Assembly (NCBI GenBank): GCA_037893225.1
Contig: JAZGUH010000026.1
Coordinates: forward strand, 434,001 to 498,000
From: Hippasteria phrygiana
Taxonomy: Eukaryota; Echinodermata; Asteroidea; Valvatida; Goniasteridae
DNA length: 64,000 nt
Direction: 5' to 3'
In this document: positions 46,170-57,110 of the stretch, in pieces
How the letters are laid out: the number at the start of each line of letters is the position of its first letter
Numbering within the stretch: position 1 is the first letter of the stretch
Program-made: the position numbers and the translations under genes
Notes under the pieces: generated by a model
What the model was told of the DNA's origin: nothing
The model's database searches: none
Seen by the model: only the letters and a program-made list of their open reading frames with translations

Positions 46170-46320
46170 AGGTGAAAGTGTGGCCACATCCCGATATTTA
46201 AGCCAATCGGAGCTGTAGGTCTGTCGATTTAGGCCTTAGAAAAAGCCACGTTTAATGTGACGTCATATGACCCGTGACGACGTCATCATTTCGTCAGTTC
46301 AATTTTCATCTATCACACAT
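46170..46320. repeat. Second CRE-containing repeat, single unit
   Basis: Shares AAGCCAATCGGA, GGCCTTAGAAAAA, TGACGTCAT and TTCATCTATCACACAT with 44390-44645 and 62330-62668. Confidence 0.55.
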
Positions 46321-46322
46321 GT

Positions 46323-46386
46323 AGACTGGTTCCCGGTCCCTACATTGTCCTTCGGATTTCAAAAGTAGGGACCGGTACGTGGTAGC
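46323..46386. mobile_element. Short hairpin MITE relative
   Basis: TAGACTGGTTCCCGGTCCC, an inner GTCCTTCGGA and a complementary GTAGGGACCGG match the 85-bp MITE at 53723-53807 in the opposite orientation. The right end is degraded. Confidence 0.6.
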
Positions 46387-47855
46387 GGGTAATACATTTC
46401 GGAGGAATTCCTCCGGTTTTATGCAAATGTTACAGGTCAGGGATCATACCCACAATGCAACTGGGCTATGGTATAGTTATACGGCCAATATGTGTGGTGA
46501 TGATGATACGTCAGTATATATTTAATACGAATATTCGTTTAGATTTTCGCTCAGGTCTAAAAGGTATATTTTCGCAACCATTTACAAGGAGAGAGGCACT
46601 GCTTTTCATATTTAAAACCTATGCTGTTGAAATGCTTGAAATGTTGCCTTCGCGGAGGAGACACGATCATGATCATGACGATGACGATTTATGCCTACAA
46701 AAACAAGAAGACTGTGAAGTGTGATGCTATGCTGGATATACGAGAACGATGGACTTAGTAATATGGAGAAATAAGAACACTGAGCTGAGTGAGACTGGAC
46801 TGGAGTCTCATCGTGTAGTGGCCATGTATACTGAGAGCATGCAGCAACAACCATTTGCAGCCCGCTTAATTCAATCATTCGAGAGCAGATTCAAAGGGTA
46901 AGACGGAAATATTTTACTTTAATACCCCCACCAAAATCGGTAAAGAACAGCAACATCTTGGAAAGAACTGTCTAAACATGCGGTACAACCTGTTATATCA
47001 AGATTTATTTCAGCAAAATCTGTCAAAAATGAGGAAGAAATCAACATGTATGATTGTGAACACTTTGAGTGACAGTTTACATGGTGCCAAGAACTTCTAA
47101 CAAAAAACACAAACTTTCTTCCCCTAGGCTATATTGCAATAAAATGTCCCAACAAAATTCTCAAAATTAAAGGTTGTGCCAAGTGCTTATACAATTATGA
47201 ACACAAATGGATGGTTATTTTCCAAGATTTGCTGTTCCTTAACGATTTTGGTTGGGGGTATTAAAGTAAAATCTTTCTGATGTGACAAATTTCTTTCATA
47301 TTAAAACTAGTCTGATCTGAATCATGTTAGTTTTTTATTTCTACAATAGAGAATTCTATATCTGAACTGATTGTCTAACTAGTGCTTACTCATGTTTCAG
47401 GCTTTCAGTGCAAGTATTTGTGCAAAAACAACCCTGACAAATAGTTGGAAGATATTCATTTTTGAAATCTTTTATAAACACTACCGATTCACTTGTTTGT
47501 CAAAGATGTGTTTGCACTTGCTCAGAAATAGATTTGCTTGATCAGGTGATCCTGTAGGAAAGACTTTACCTCCATTTTGATAATGGTACAGTTGATGACT
47601 GATATAGTACTGCGCCATCAGGCAATAATGCATATCCACTGATGGCACCCGACTTATGCTATGTATGCAAACATATACTGCTATTAATTTGTGTAAATTT
47701 TCTTTTTCTTTTCATGCAGATATGGTGCATGTGCCATTCAAGTCAGTGACAAAAGGTGCCCAACTATTGCAGATGAGCAACAGGATACCAGAGTGAAAGT
47801 GTTACGATGGAAGATTTTTTGACGTTATTGGGCATCTTGAACATTTATTGGAGAA
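46387..47855. other. Spacer with possible helicase-gene remnants
   Basis: Splice-like signals occur: a donor AAAGG/GTAAGA near 46895 after a 33-codon frame, and acceptors ending TGTTTCAG near 47400 and TTTTCATGCAG near 47720. They may be exon edges of the RecQ-like relic that follows, but I cannot identify domains in them. A GATCAT microsatellite is at 46665-46690. Confidence 0.3.
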
Positions 47856-48045
47856 ACGTGTGTGATGTTTTCGTCACAAAGACCTATCAGAACAGTGTGA
47901 CTCATGTTGTGATTGATGAAGCCCACAGTGTCCTTCATTAGGGGCAGACTTTAGACAAGATTTTAGAAAAATATCTAATCTGCAGTCACTGTTTTCAGGA
48001 GCATTTTTTCTTGCTGTCACTGCAACTGCCTTGGAATGAAGTCCA
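47856..48045 (+). pseudogene. RecQ-like DEAH helicase fragment
   Basis: One frame encodes DVFVTKTYQNSVTHVVIDEAHSVLH, here in two parts: DVFVTKTYQNS, then THVVIDEAHSVLH, which is helicase motif II. The next codon is TAG where RecQ proteins have Trp. One base further the frame continues ADFRQDFRKISNLQSLF and AFFLAVTATA, which is motif III. Spacing and words match RecQ-family 3'-5' helicases. The stop and frameshift make it a relic. Confidence 0.7.
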
Positions 48046-48071
48046 CCAGTTTCATAACATCCAGCATTGAC

Positions 48072-48216
48072 AGGATAAATATTAAGTTCAGAATCGAAAA
48101 GAGACCTCCAAAGCTTCATGCCGAATACCTTTTCATACTTGTGTTTAAATGCATAAACTTGTGGAGTCAATTGGGGCTTGTTTCAAAATATATATTTAAT
48201 CATTGCCTGCCCCCCC
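48072..48216. repeat. Repeat unit also found at 50452-50590
   Basis: Starts GGATAAATATTAAGTTCAGA and ends in a C run. The copy after the LTR-like insertion ends in a C run as well. Together with the second helicase fragment this shows the local segment was tandemly duplicated before the insertion. Confidence 0.7.
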
Positions 48217-48228
48217 CCCCCCCCCCCA

Positions 48229-48351
48229 TTGTGATTGATGAAGCCCACAGTGTCCTTCATTAGAAGCAGACTTTAGACAAGATTTTAGAAAAGTATCTAA
48301 TAAACTGCAGTCACTGTTTCCACTAGCATTTTTTTCTTGCTGTCACTTCAA
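48229..48351 (+). pseudogene. Second copy of the RecQ-like helicase fragment
   Basis: Repeats VIDEAHSVLH, the same stop, and the motif III region up to LAVTSTX-like sequence. It is then cut by the insertion that starts at 48352. It derives from duplication of the relic upstream, since the stop and indel are shared. Confidence 0.65.
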
Positions 48352-50451
48352 CTGTGACGAAAATGCCCCCAAAACCCAGTTTAACGTTACGTAACCTTGT
48401 TTAAATCTTACCTTTTCTTCTAGCACTCAGGCATTTTCGTCTTGGAAATCCTAGTTCTCTTTTATCTCACAAATTTGGCATCTTTATTGAGCGATAAAAT
48501 CAATCCATGACTTGTTATTGTTCACGCACGTGTGTGTGTATTTCAGTGCTAAAAATAGACTTACTGGAAATCCAACATGGCGGACATTCAAGTTTGGTAG
48601 TACCTCAGCCATTGGCTGAAAGTTCTAAAATTATTTCTAGACGACTGAGACTTCTAAAAAGTGATTTAATATATTATAAAGTTGTTATGGATAATTGTCT
48701 AGCTTCTTTTGATGTGAACTTGCTAACTTTGAAGAGACTTTGGAAGTTAGGAGAGTTTTGGTGACTTCCCTGTAAGCTTTCGTCTGGGCTAAGTCAGTGA
48801 CTGGCTAATGAATATTCATATATGTGACGTCACTGCATTTTCCTCAATGAACTTAGGGTTTGTTTACGTTCATTTATAGTTTGTAAACACATCGAAAAGT
48901 GAGCATTTTGAGGGATTCTTTATAATTTATTCACAGTTTTAGAGCAATTTTATTGTAGGAAATGTTTTGAAGATTGATGTAAGCCTTTTTATGTGAAATT
49001 ATTCTGTATAATTTTGGAGAATTTAAGAGAATATCATCGCTATGTGAATTTACTATACTGTGACTTTTACAAAAGTGGGCGTGGCCAAACTAGTTGTGCG
49101 TATTTTTAGGCGCGCAGTTCAAAGACTATAAATAGGGCAGATTTTGGTGATTCTGGGCTTTTGGTTGATGTTGGTCCTCCACTGCTTACGGTACTGCTGG
49201 TTTCTGATGTGTTTAGGATAGTGTTTTGGGGAGCCAAGGAGAATTTTCCTGTGACATCTTAGAGTTGAATTGGGGAGCCGAGATAATTAGAGAGTGAGTG
49301 CCAATTATATGACTTGAGTTGGGGAGCCAACTTTATTGAATTGGGGAGCTGACTTGAGTTGGGGAGCCAGGCTTTGGGGAGCCAGGCTTTGGGGAGCCAG
49401 GCTTTGGGGAGCCAGGCTTTGGGGAGCCAGGCTTTGGGGAGCCAGGCTTTGGGGAGCCAGGCTTTGGGGAGCCAGGCTTTGGGGAGCCAGGCTTTGGGGA
49501 GCCAGGCTTTGGGGAGCCAGGCTTTGGGGAGCCAGGCTTTGGGGAGCCAGGCTTTGGGGAGCCAGGCTTTGGGGAGCCAGGCTTTGGGGAGCCAGGCTTT
49601 GGGGAGCCAGGCTTTGGGGAGCCAGGCTTTGGGGAGCCAGAGTTAGTTTAGTCACTGTGAGAACATTAGCTTAACGATAGCTAATATTTATTTAATTATA
49701 TTAAGACTCTGACAAGAAGAGTATGGAGATCTTGAGATCAATTTGGGGTCCGGTTGTTGAGTCGGATCTCATTGAGGATTTATAGGCCAGGGGCCTAAGT
49801 GTATTTATTCTCGAGGAGGATAAACTTAGTTGTATTTTAGAGAAAGGCCTGGGGCCTTAGTGGATTCTCTACTTAGGAAAGATCGGCTTAAACGATGCCG
49901 AATCTTTACCTAGTGATTTGAGTGGACAGGTTTAAACGATACCTTGATCCATTGTATTCTGTGGCTAGACTCCCTCCAACTTTGTGCGTCAGAATTTTAG
50001 AGACTCCCTGGATTGTAAATGGAAATTCCTTGGTTTGTAGAAAATAATTTCCTGGCTTGTATATACAGATTGTAATATAACTTTGCTTAATTTATTGTTC
50101 TGAAATTATTGGAGTTGCGGACTTGGAATAAATTATCCTTACGAGTTTTGTTCTGAATTTCTGGATACCCGACCGTATTTATTTAAGTCCTTTCTCCCTG
50201 CTTGGTGATTCCCTCCAGTAACTTTGTCATATATTTTGACCCGGATCCACGTCGGCTATCGCGAATTGCTAAACCGGAGAGGCGGAACTCCGGAGGTTTA
50301 GGCCTAAACTATTCCGCCTGGTGGCAGCGCTATCTAGGGTTCTTTCAGAATCATTTCCCCCTTTCCCCCACGTATATATATTCTCGCCCTTTTCTCTTTC
50401 TTTTAATTCATCTGATATTTTCGCCACACTACAAAGAAGGAAGGAAATTTG
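48352..50451 (+). mobile_element. Long LTR-like insertion, partial
   Basis: The insertion interrupts the second helicase fragment. It starts TGTGACGAAAATGCCCC, contains a TATA box (CTATAAATAGGG at 49127-49138) and runs without coding sequence to about 50320. TGGTGGCAGCG then follows, resembling a tRNA-primer binding site just after an LTR. About 130 bp of putative internal sequence follow before host repeat resumes, so the element is truncated. LTR identity is inferred; no TSD or polyprotein is seen. Confidence 0.45.
49361..49640. repeat. 15-bp minisatellite GGGGAGCCAGGCTTT, about 18.7 copies
   Basis: Perfect or nearly perfect tandem copies; degenerate GGGGAGCC units begin about 100 bp earlier (49268-49360). 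Because 15 is divisible by three, all three frames on each strand stay open and give artefactual ORFs of 95-116 codons. Confidence 0.95.
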
Positions 50452-51020
50452 TTTCCAGGACAAATATTAAGTTCAGAATCGAAAAGAGACCTCCAAAGCT
50501 TCATGCCGAATAGCCTTTCATACTTGTGTTTAAATGCATAAATTTGTGGAGTCAATTGGGGCTTGTTTCAAAATATATATTTAATCATCCCCCCCCCCCC
50601 CCGGGTCTCCTGTTGCAAACAAGGAGGCCAACATAATATTGTAGCCACAGTGAATGCAAAATGGGAAGTCTCAATCATGGGCTGGAAAATCTTTAAAATC
50701 ATGTTAAAATATGTTAGCAAAAGCTTGAATTCTATTTTAGATTTTACAGTATATTATGCAATCTATTTCAGCTCTGAATTTTGCATGGACCCCCCCCCCC
50801 CCTCCTCTTGAAGGGCTTCGTATATAGCTTGCCTTTGCCATCTACTGCTCCACAGTCAGTTGTCCCAATATGAAAGAATCTGAAAGAAACTGACTAGGAC
50901 ACCGTGTTCAAGGTTCGCATATGATGCACGATATGGGGCAGAGGAAACCCCCCCCCCCCCCCCCCACCCATTTTGTGTTGGTCATTGTGTTCCCTGAATC
51001 TCAGGAATTAGGAAATTGGA
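50452..51020. repeat. Resumed helicase-flank repeat and C-run rich spacer
   Basis: 50463-50590 repeats 48083-48216. Three C runs of 10-15 bp (near 50588, 50790 and 50950) follow. No gene is recognised. Confidence 0.5.
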
Positions 51021-52054
51021 TGATTAGGAAATTGGGTTTAACCTGAGGTTTTAAGTTTGATAAACAATTGAAAACGGGAATCACGTTGGAATTGTCTGAA
51101 ATCATAGTCACGAGAGGGCGCTATACACATTTCCAGCTCAGACACTTTCGCACTGTACGTCCCCAAATTCCACCTCATTCGTGCAAATTCTGCAACCGCT
51201 AAGGTTGTCTGCTGCCCGCAACACATTGGTTTATATGCCCTGACGTGCGGGATGAATTAGACTGCTTCCCGCACCATACGTTATATCCTAATCCTACATT
51301 AGAAGTCCGAAGGACAACGGAAGGACCGATAACGAGTCTAAATCAGTCCACACATAAATTCACAACGCGCTACAAAATACCCACGGTTACTGCCTTCCCA
51401 GAATTCTTATGTTATCTTATTGCTTTTCGCTAAATTTTGAAATGGGCCTTATTTCACACTGGAATGAGCCACGATCATTTCCGCTTGCAGTAAGGTCGAC
51501 CAAAATACAATGTATGAATTGTCTTATGCTTGCTGTCATAGGAGGTTGCTAAACACGCAAAATTGTTCTATAAGTTAATGGCCTCCAGATGACGTCATGA
51601 TAACGTTACGAACATTTCACTCAAGCAGAAACATTTTTGCCGCCCAACTAATACTTTGCAATAGAAATAAACTTCACATCTCGATTGGTTTTTCAGATAT
51701 TGAGCCTGCAAGCGTGGAAAATTAAATATTCATGAGGCCACAATTTGAAAACTACTGACGTCATCATGACGTCATTGTTTTAGGACCATCTACGCTATAT
51801 GGTCTTTGTTGCGACAACTCGAGGGGACAATGCGAGCTTTAACAGTATGAAATTAGGTGGAAAAGGGAGTTGTGTACAAAACCTATGGCGAAATGGCAGG
51901 GGAAAAAAATCTTAACGAAAACAATAGCTGCTCCGCAGCACTGCGCGGCGGAGCAGCTAAAAAACGAGAGGTTTTTCATCAATATGACGAAAAAAGCTGC
52001 TCCGCAAGGATGTTTATGATGTGCATCGTATAAATCCATATTCTAGCACACATA
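51021..52054. mobile_element. Single-core relative of the 401-bp element, copy 2
   Basis: Near-identical to 45135-46151, with the same core, CRE pairs and terminal hairpin, in a different flank. It differs by small indels and by a lost CRE (TGATAACGTTACG). Confidence 0.75.
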
Positions 52055-52371
52055 GCAGGGATGACAAAAAGAAAGTCTATTACATGTACAGTATCAGCAA
52101 AATTTGGACTTGAATTGCTTGAATTGCTGGCCCACCCAAATAACCAAAGCAAAGTAATTTTGGACACAACACCAGATCGAATTATACATGAAACTAAGTT
52201 AACGCATACACGAGAGTAATAAATAGGAAAATAAAATGATTCAATAATCAAAGAGTAAATTCCAATAAGAGTTATAATTAAGTAGGCCTATTTTGGCAAA
52301 ATTAGCAGCAAATGTTGTCTTGCATGCTTTCAGTTACTGTGTTATACATCCCGCATTTTACACTCCAACAA
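52055..52371. other. Spacer, nothing recognised
   Basis: AT-rich interval between two elements. No coding or repeat signal is identified. Confidence 0.4.
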
Positions 52372-52999
52372 ATGCAAATTAGGGGTGTGCATCAGAACCG
52401 GATACCCGAGTACCCGACCGTTCATGTTAGGAACCGGTTCCAGATTATGGAATCGAGTTACCCGTAAAACTTTACATCATCGCATACATGTAGTAACTTC
52501 CCAGACAATGAAAAAGGAAAAGTTTTAATGTTATTTGTCAGGAATTTTCAAAATTTAAACCAGATTACATAGGAAACCAGCACAGATTTCTGATGCTCGC
52601 GAATGTTGACAATAAAGGGAATTTAGCAGTCATGTTTTTTGTACACTGGGTATGGAAAAAGAGCCTCGACAAGACATAATAGCATGCCTCATTCAACAAT
52701 AAATACAACTGTCTACATGTATTCAAAGCTCCTGGACAACCGCCTTTTGTGATATGCCCGGCGCATGCACGTGACGGTACACACAAAGGCGGAGAAGTGA
52801 TCACGTTTACTGGACCTGCATAAGAATTTTTAGACTTCTGTCTGAAATCAGTCTTTTTGAATCTCGGCAAAAAGACATTATTACAACTTCCGGATTGCAA
52901 GTTTTGGGTTGGGATTCTTTAACAGGTACCCGTACTTTTTTCAATCGGGTAACCGTTTTTTTTTTTCTACCCGTAAATACACACACCCCTAATGCAAAT
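52372..52999. mobile_element. hAT-type element, 612 bp, 8-bp TSD
   Basis: Element 52380-52991 starts TAGGGGTGTGCA and ends ACACACCCCTA between two copies of ATGCAAAT. Subterminal TACCCG / CGGGTA words recur at both ends. The 8-bp duplication and ends fit a hAT MITE. An 111-codon minus-strand frame inside shows no domain. Confidence 0.85.
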
Positions 53000-53431
53000 G
53001 CAATGAATCTGAATGCTACGTACGTAATTAACCCTAGCTGCAAAAAAAAAAGATTGATAAGTTCATGTATTTAATAACTTGGATTGCTGTGTAAACAATG
53101 AAAAGGGTGCCAGATATGGTCACAAAAAACGAAGCTGATTCAGAATCACAATTGTGACCAGTTCTACAAAAATAGGTATAGTGTGAGTAAAAAAAAGCTA
53201 TACACTTTTAAAATTGGCCATAGTTTTATTCTGTAGCAATATAGATAAGATATTTTCATAAGTACTTTTAGAGTAACTCTTTCTGCTTCTTTTGGTGACA
53301 TTTTTACTGGATTAGATTTCATGCATGACTGCACAGAGACAATTAAGGGGGTCGGGTGAAATCTAAATTGCGCCAACTGGTCAGGACGGAATAAGGAAGA
53401 GACAATATAAGTATTCATTATTTGTTTTATA
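53000..53431. other. Spacer, nothing recognised
   Basis: A minus-strand frame of 84 codons (53164-53418) continues the direction of the recombinase relic, but I cannot identify it. Confidence 0.3.
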
Positions 53432-53704
53432 CAATGCCTGAATAAATCCGACAGATTGCATGCATGGATTTCTTGTACCTTCTCAGTCCCGCATAAAACC
53501 GTGACAAAAAGTGGTCCAGTTCCGAATCAGTTAAAGCTTTAATTGTTGTTCCTGCGTGTCTTGCAAATTCCTCTATTCGTTTGACTGCATATTTCATTTG
53601 TCTCTTTGTGTTAGCACAATAGCAGCGTCAGCATCGCCTACGAGTTCCAATATTTCATCGTCTGTTAGGAAAACAAACCGCGGTTCGGAAACACCGTCCG
53701 CCAT
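53432..53704 (-). pseudogene. Crypton/DUF3504-like tyrosine recombinase N-terminal fragment
   Basis: From an ATG the minus strand reads MADGVSEPRFVFLTDDEI, then ELVGDADAAIVLTQR. After a one-base shift it continues MKYAVKRIEEFARHAG, LTDSELDHFLSRFYAGLRR and YKKSMHAICRIYSGI. The LDxxLxxFYAxxR...YKKxS...IRxGI pattern is that of the SAM-like N-terminal domain in Crypton-derived tyrosine recombinases and DUF3504 proteins. The catalytic domain is not found downstream. The frameshift suggests a relic, although a sequencing error or tiny intron could mimic it. Confidence 0.5.
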
Positions 53705-53713
53705 TTTGTGTGA

Positions 53714-53816
53714 ATGACAGCCTAGACTGGTTCCCGGTCCCCGTATGTATATAATATACATTAATTTTGAAGTCCGAAGGACAATAGAGGGACCAGGAAC
53801 CAGTCCAATGACAGCC
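53714..53816. mobile_element. 85-bp hairpin MITE with 9-bp TSD
   Basis: Element 53723-53807 has ends TAGACTGGTTCCCGGTCCC and GGGACCAGGAACCAGTCCA and lies between two copies of ATGACAGCC. The inner GAAGTCCGAAGGACAA marks the family, with relatives at 46323-46386 and, diverged, inside the 45.1 and 51.0 kb elements (45366-45447, 51257-51338). A 9-bp duplication suggests a Mutator-like mobiliser. Confidence 0.75.
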
Positions 53817-55716
53817 GTGTTGTAGCGGCGGGGAAGTTCTATCAAACGCGTTACCGTTTGATAGAACCATGTGATAGAACCTTTTTTGGCGGTGCGGGTT
53901 CGCGTCGTGCGATGGGACGAATAATTCAATGCACGTAATCGACGATCCACCAATCGGATGGCTGGGATTTATTCAGGTGTTGCATAAAACCCAATATTGA
54001 ATGTACATCATCCCGACGCAAATTTTATCTTATGAATAAAAGAGGGACAATAGGAGGTCCGCGATTGCCTGTGTTTACACTCTAGCCTACACCTAGTTAC
54101 GGGGACAGTTCCTTTTGTTTAAAAAAATCTGACTGAGTTGTAGGGATATTTCCTGTCCCCATAACGTTTTGGGTCTCTAGTAAAGGGATCTCGGGGTAAA
54201 TTTGGGTTAGGGTTATATGAAAGAAAATAGAGAGGAATACATATTAGGCTGATGTTGACAATTTTGGGTCGAAAGAATTTTCAGGGTTTTAGTATAGAGA
54301 GATTTTCCTTAAGCACACCATGGAGAAAGAAAACACACGAACCCTATAAAATGTCCCCATAACCCAATGTACCAAAAGTATTTACACACTTGTGAACATG
54401 TTGGGGTATTTAAACCTCGGACGAAAAATTCTGGAGAACAAAAGAGAACAATATCGTCCGCGATTTCCAGCGTACATCCGCAAATGAGACAAACAAAAGA
54501 GGGAACAATAGGACGTCCGCGTTCGACGGTAGATATGCGTTTGTGTGTGTGAACATGTATATGGTGTAAATCGAGGACGGGGAACAAAAGAATGATGTAA
54601 GAGAACAATGGGGTCTTCCAATTTAGGACCGTCCTCGATTGAAAACGTGTACAAAACAAATGAGAGGGGTTGCTAAAAAGTTAGAGTATAAACAAAAGAG
54701 GAACAATGGGACGTCCTCGATATATATACCATATACAAGACTTTCCCAATACGTGCGAGGACAATGCTTTGTGTTTCCTATTGTTCCTTTAATATAACCC
54801 AACCCCATTGACTAAGCAAGTACATGTACTTCTACATGTGAGGACTGATTTCAACAAAAGACTTGATGTGCGAGGACTTAAAGGTTTCTTTGTATTTCCT
54901 TTCTCCTCTTGTCCTCGGAGATATATACAGAACCTGTACAAAGGGACTGAATAGGCCTCCACTAGGTAATTCTATGGGTAAGGATGTCTCCACAAGGAAT
55001 TTTGTGTACAAAGTCTATGAGGGTTTGCTTAAGTACATAAGGGGAGAACAATGCCATGTCTCCAGAGGGATGCAAAAACGTGAATGGGTGTGTATTTATG
55101 TGTTTCTGTCCGTAATTCGATTATACGGGCACTGTAATACGGGCACTGTATGAAGTTGAAAATCGGCAGGACCCAAGAATGTGCCGTGTCAAGTTTGAAG
55201 TTGTTTGAAAGAGCGGTTCTCAAAAAAGCTGCAACCGGAGGCCTAGACTCGCAAACGTGGCAGTATACATTTGTAGACCGCCACGCACTGCTGCACATTT
55301 TGAACGGGCACTGCACTGTACTGCCACAGGTATAGACCGCCACGCATGCAATGGGGCGTGATCTACACATGTAATATGCAAATTAGACTCATGCGCATCA
55401 GTGTTACAAAAACCAGCTCTTCCCAAGAAACTCAATTCCAAAGCCGTGATACACATGTGGCATGGAAACATACACCCGTGGCTTTTTTAACAAAAGCCAA
55501 GCAATTTGTCTGTTTCGAACAGGCACATTTTGAACGGGCACTGCACTATACTCTTAATACATTTGCAAACTCACTCTGTTATTACAAAACACAAAAAAAC
55601 ATTTATGGTATTCAGTATCGAAATGCCGCAAAACAGCAGAAATACAATGTATGTATGGTCATGGTGTCCATGTTACATGTACGTCTGCACACAGATTCAT
55701 CAAATTCTTGCTATCC

Positions 55717-56240
55717 CTGCTATATTTGGACACTGACTGCCGTAAAAAAATGTTTTTTATTGTTCCATAGTGTGTCTTTTAATTAGTGTACCTGATGAAT
55801 TTTCCATATTTTAAAGTGTTGAAAAAACACAAAAATGAAAATTTTGGACACGGTGTCCATGTTGCGTCCATGTTGCGTCCATGTTGCGTCCATGTTGCGT
55901 CCATGTTGCGTCCATGTTGCGTCCATGTTGCGTCCATGTTGCGTCCATGTTGCGTCCATGTTGCGTCCATGTTGCGTCCATGTTGCGTCCATGTTGCGTC
56001 CATGTTGCGTCCATGTTGCGTCCATGTTGCGTCCATGTTGCGTCCATGTTGCGTCCATGTTGCGTCCATGTTGCGTCCATGTTGCGTCCATGTTGCGTCC
56101 ATGTTGCGTCCATGTTGCGTCTACATGTATGTTACGTCTATGTTACGTCAAAATAACACTTTTTATCATATTTTGGTTAAAATATAACTTACGTAATTGA
56201 AAACCAAATAATCTCACGCCCAAAGACGGATGTCACATGA
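55717..56240. repeat. Fold-back arm with expanded 11-bp minisatellite
   Basis: Same arm as 1495-1778, but 55861-56119 is about 23 copies of GTTGCGTCCAT, where A1 has GTTACGTCTGT. All six frames of the array can stay open, giving artefactual ORFs. Confidence 0.9.
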
Positions 56241-56545
56241 AATAACTGAATTAATGTAATGATGGTTTTAATGATATGGTCATATCACACACAGTGTCTC
56301 AACCCTGTGGAATAACCCACATGTACAATGTCTGTCTTGTGTACACAAGACAGACAATCGTTTTTTGACAGCTCACGTGTGATCGTTCATGGTATTAATT
56401 ATTAGCTGTTACTACATCAACAATGCCGAAATAGAAACAAACGCTCGTCTTTCTGGAGTGCTGTAAAGAAACCAACTGAAGGTAAATGTCATAGTACTCC
56501 AACTACATGTACATGTACTAAACAAGTGTAGCCTTGTAAACTCAG

Positions 56546-56820
56546 CCCTGATCCTGGCGGCCCTGATCCTGGCGGCCCTGATCCTGGCGGCCCTGATCCT
56601 GGCGGCCCTGATCCTGGCGGCCCTGATCCTGGCGGCCCTGATCCTGGCGGCCCTGATCCTGGCGGCCCTGATCCTGGCGGCCCTGATCCTGGCGGCCCTG
56701 GCGGCCCTGATCCTGGCGGCCCTGATCCTGGCGGCCCTGATCCTGGCGGCCCTGATCCTGGCGGCCCTGATCCTGGCGGCCCTGATCCTGGCGGCCCTGA
56801 TCCTGGCGGCCCTGATCCTG
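56546..56820. repeat. 15-bp minisatellite CCCTGATCCTGGCGG, about 18 copies
   Basis: Expansion of a word present about once in the other modules, with one shortened unit near 56695. The RAARI and QDQGR frames are artefacts of the 15-bp period. Confidence 0.92.
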
Positions 56821-57110
56821 GAGCTCAATCGCGGTGGGCCCGATGGCCCCACGTCGTGGGTGGTGACTTCCATTCGTGTTCTCAGTCAAATCTTCAAAAG
56901 ATTGTGTTTTTGTGCCATGTAGAAAGTTCCATGGCAATAAGTCGTCTTCTACTTAAAATTCAATTTTGCATCAAAATGAGATAGAACTTCAAATCATGCA
57001 CCTTAATGTTATGTAAATTGACATCTGATGCATCATCATGAAGTTACTTATAATTTTCATCTACATGTATAACACTACCCTGTCTTGTTCATACCATATA
57101 TCAGCCCCCA

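Noticed and set aside
49305..49674. ORFs of 95-116 codons with repeated LAPQS, GSQAL or ARLWG
   Set aside because: Produced by the 15-bp minisatellite, which keeps several frames open.
52565..52900. 111-codon minus frame inside the 52.4 kb hAT element
   Set aside because: No hAT dimerisation or BED signature could be seen, and the element is short enough to be a non-coding MITE.
55779..56200. ORFs with repeated ATWTQHGRNMD or LRPCCVHVASM
   Set aside because: Produced by the 11-bp minisatellite; all frames cycle through the same 33 bp.
56412..56937. ORFs with repeated RAARI or QDQGR
   Set aside because: Produced by the 15-bp A2 minisatellite.
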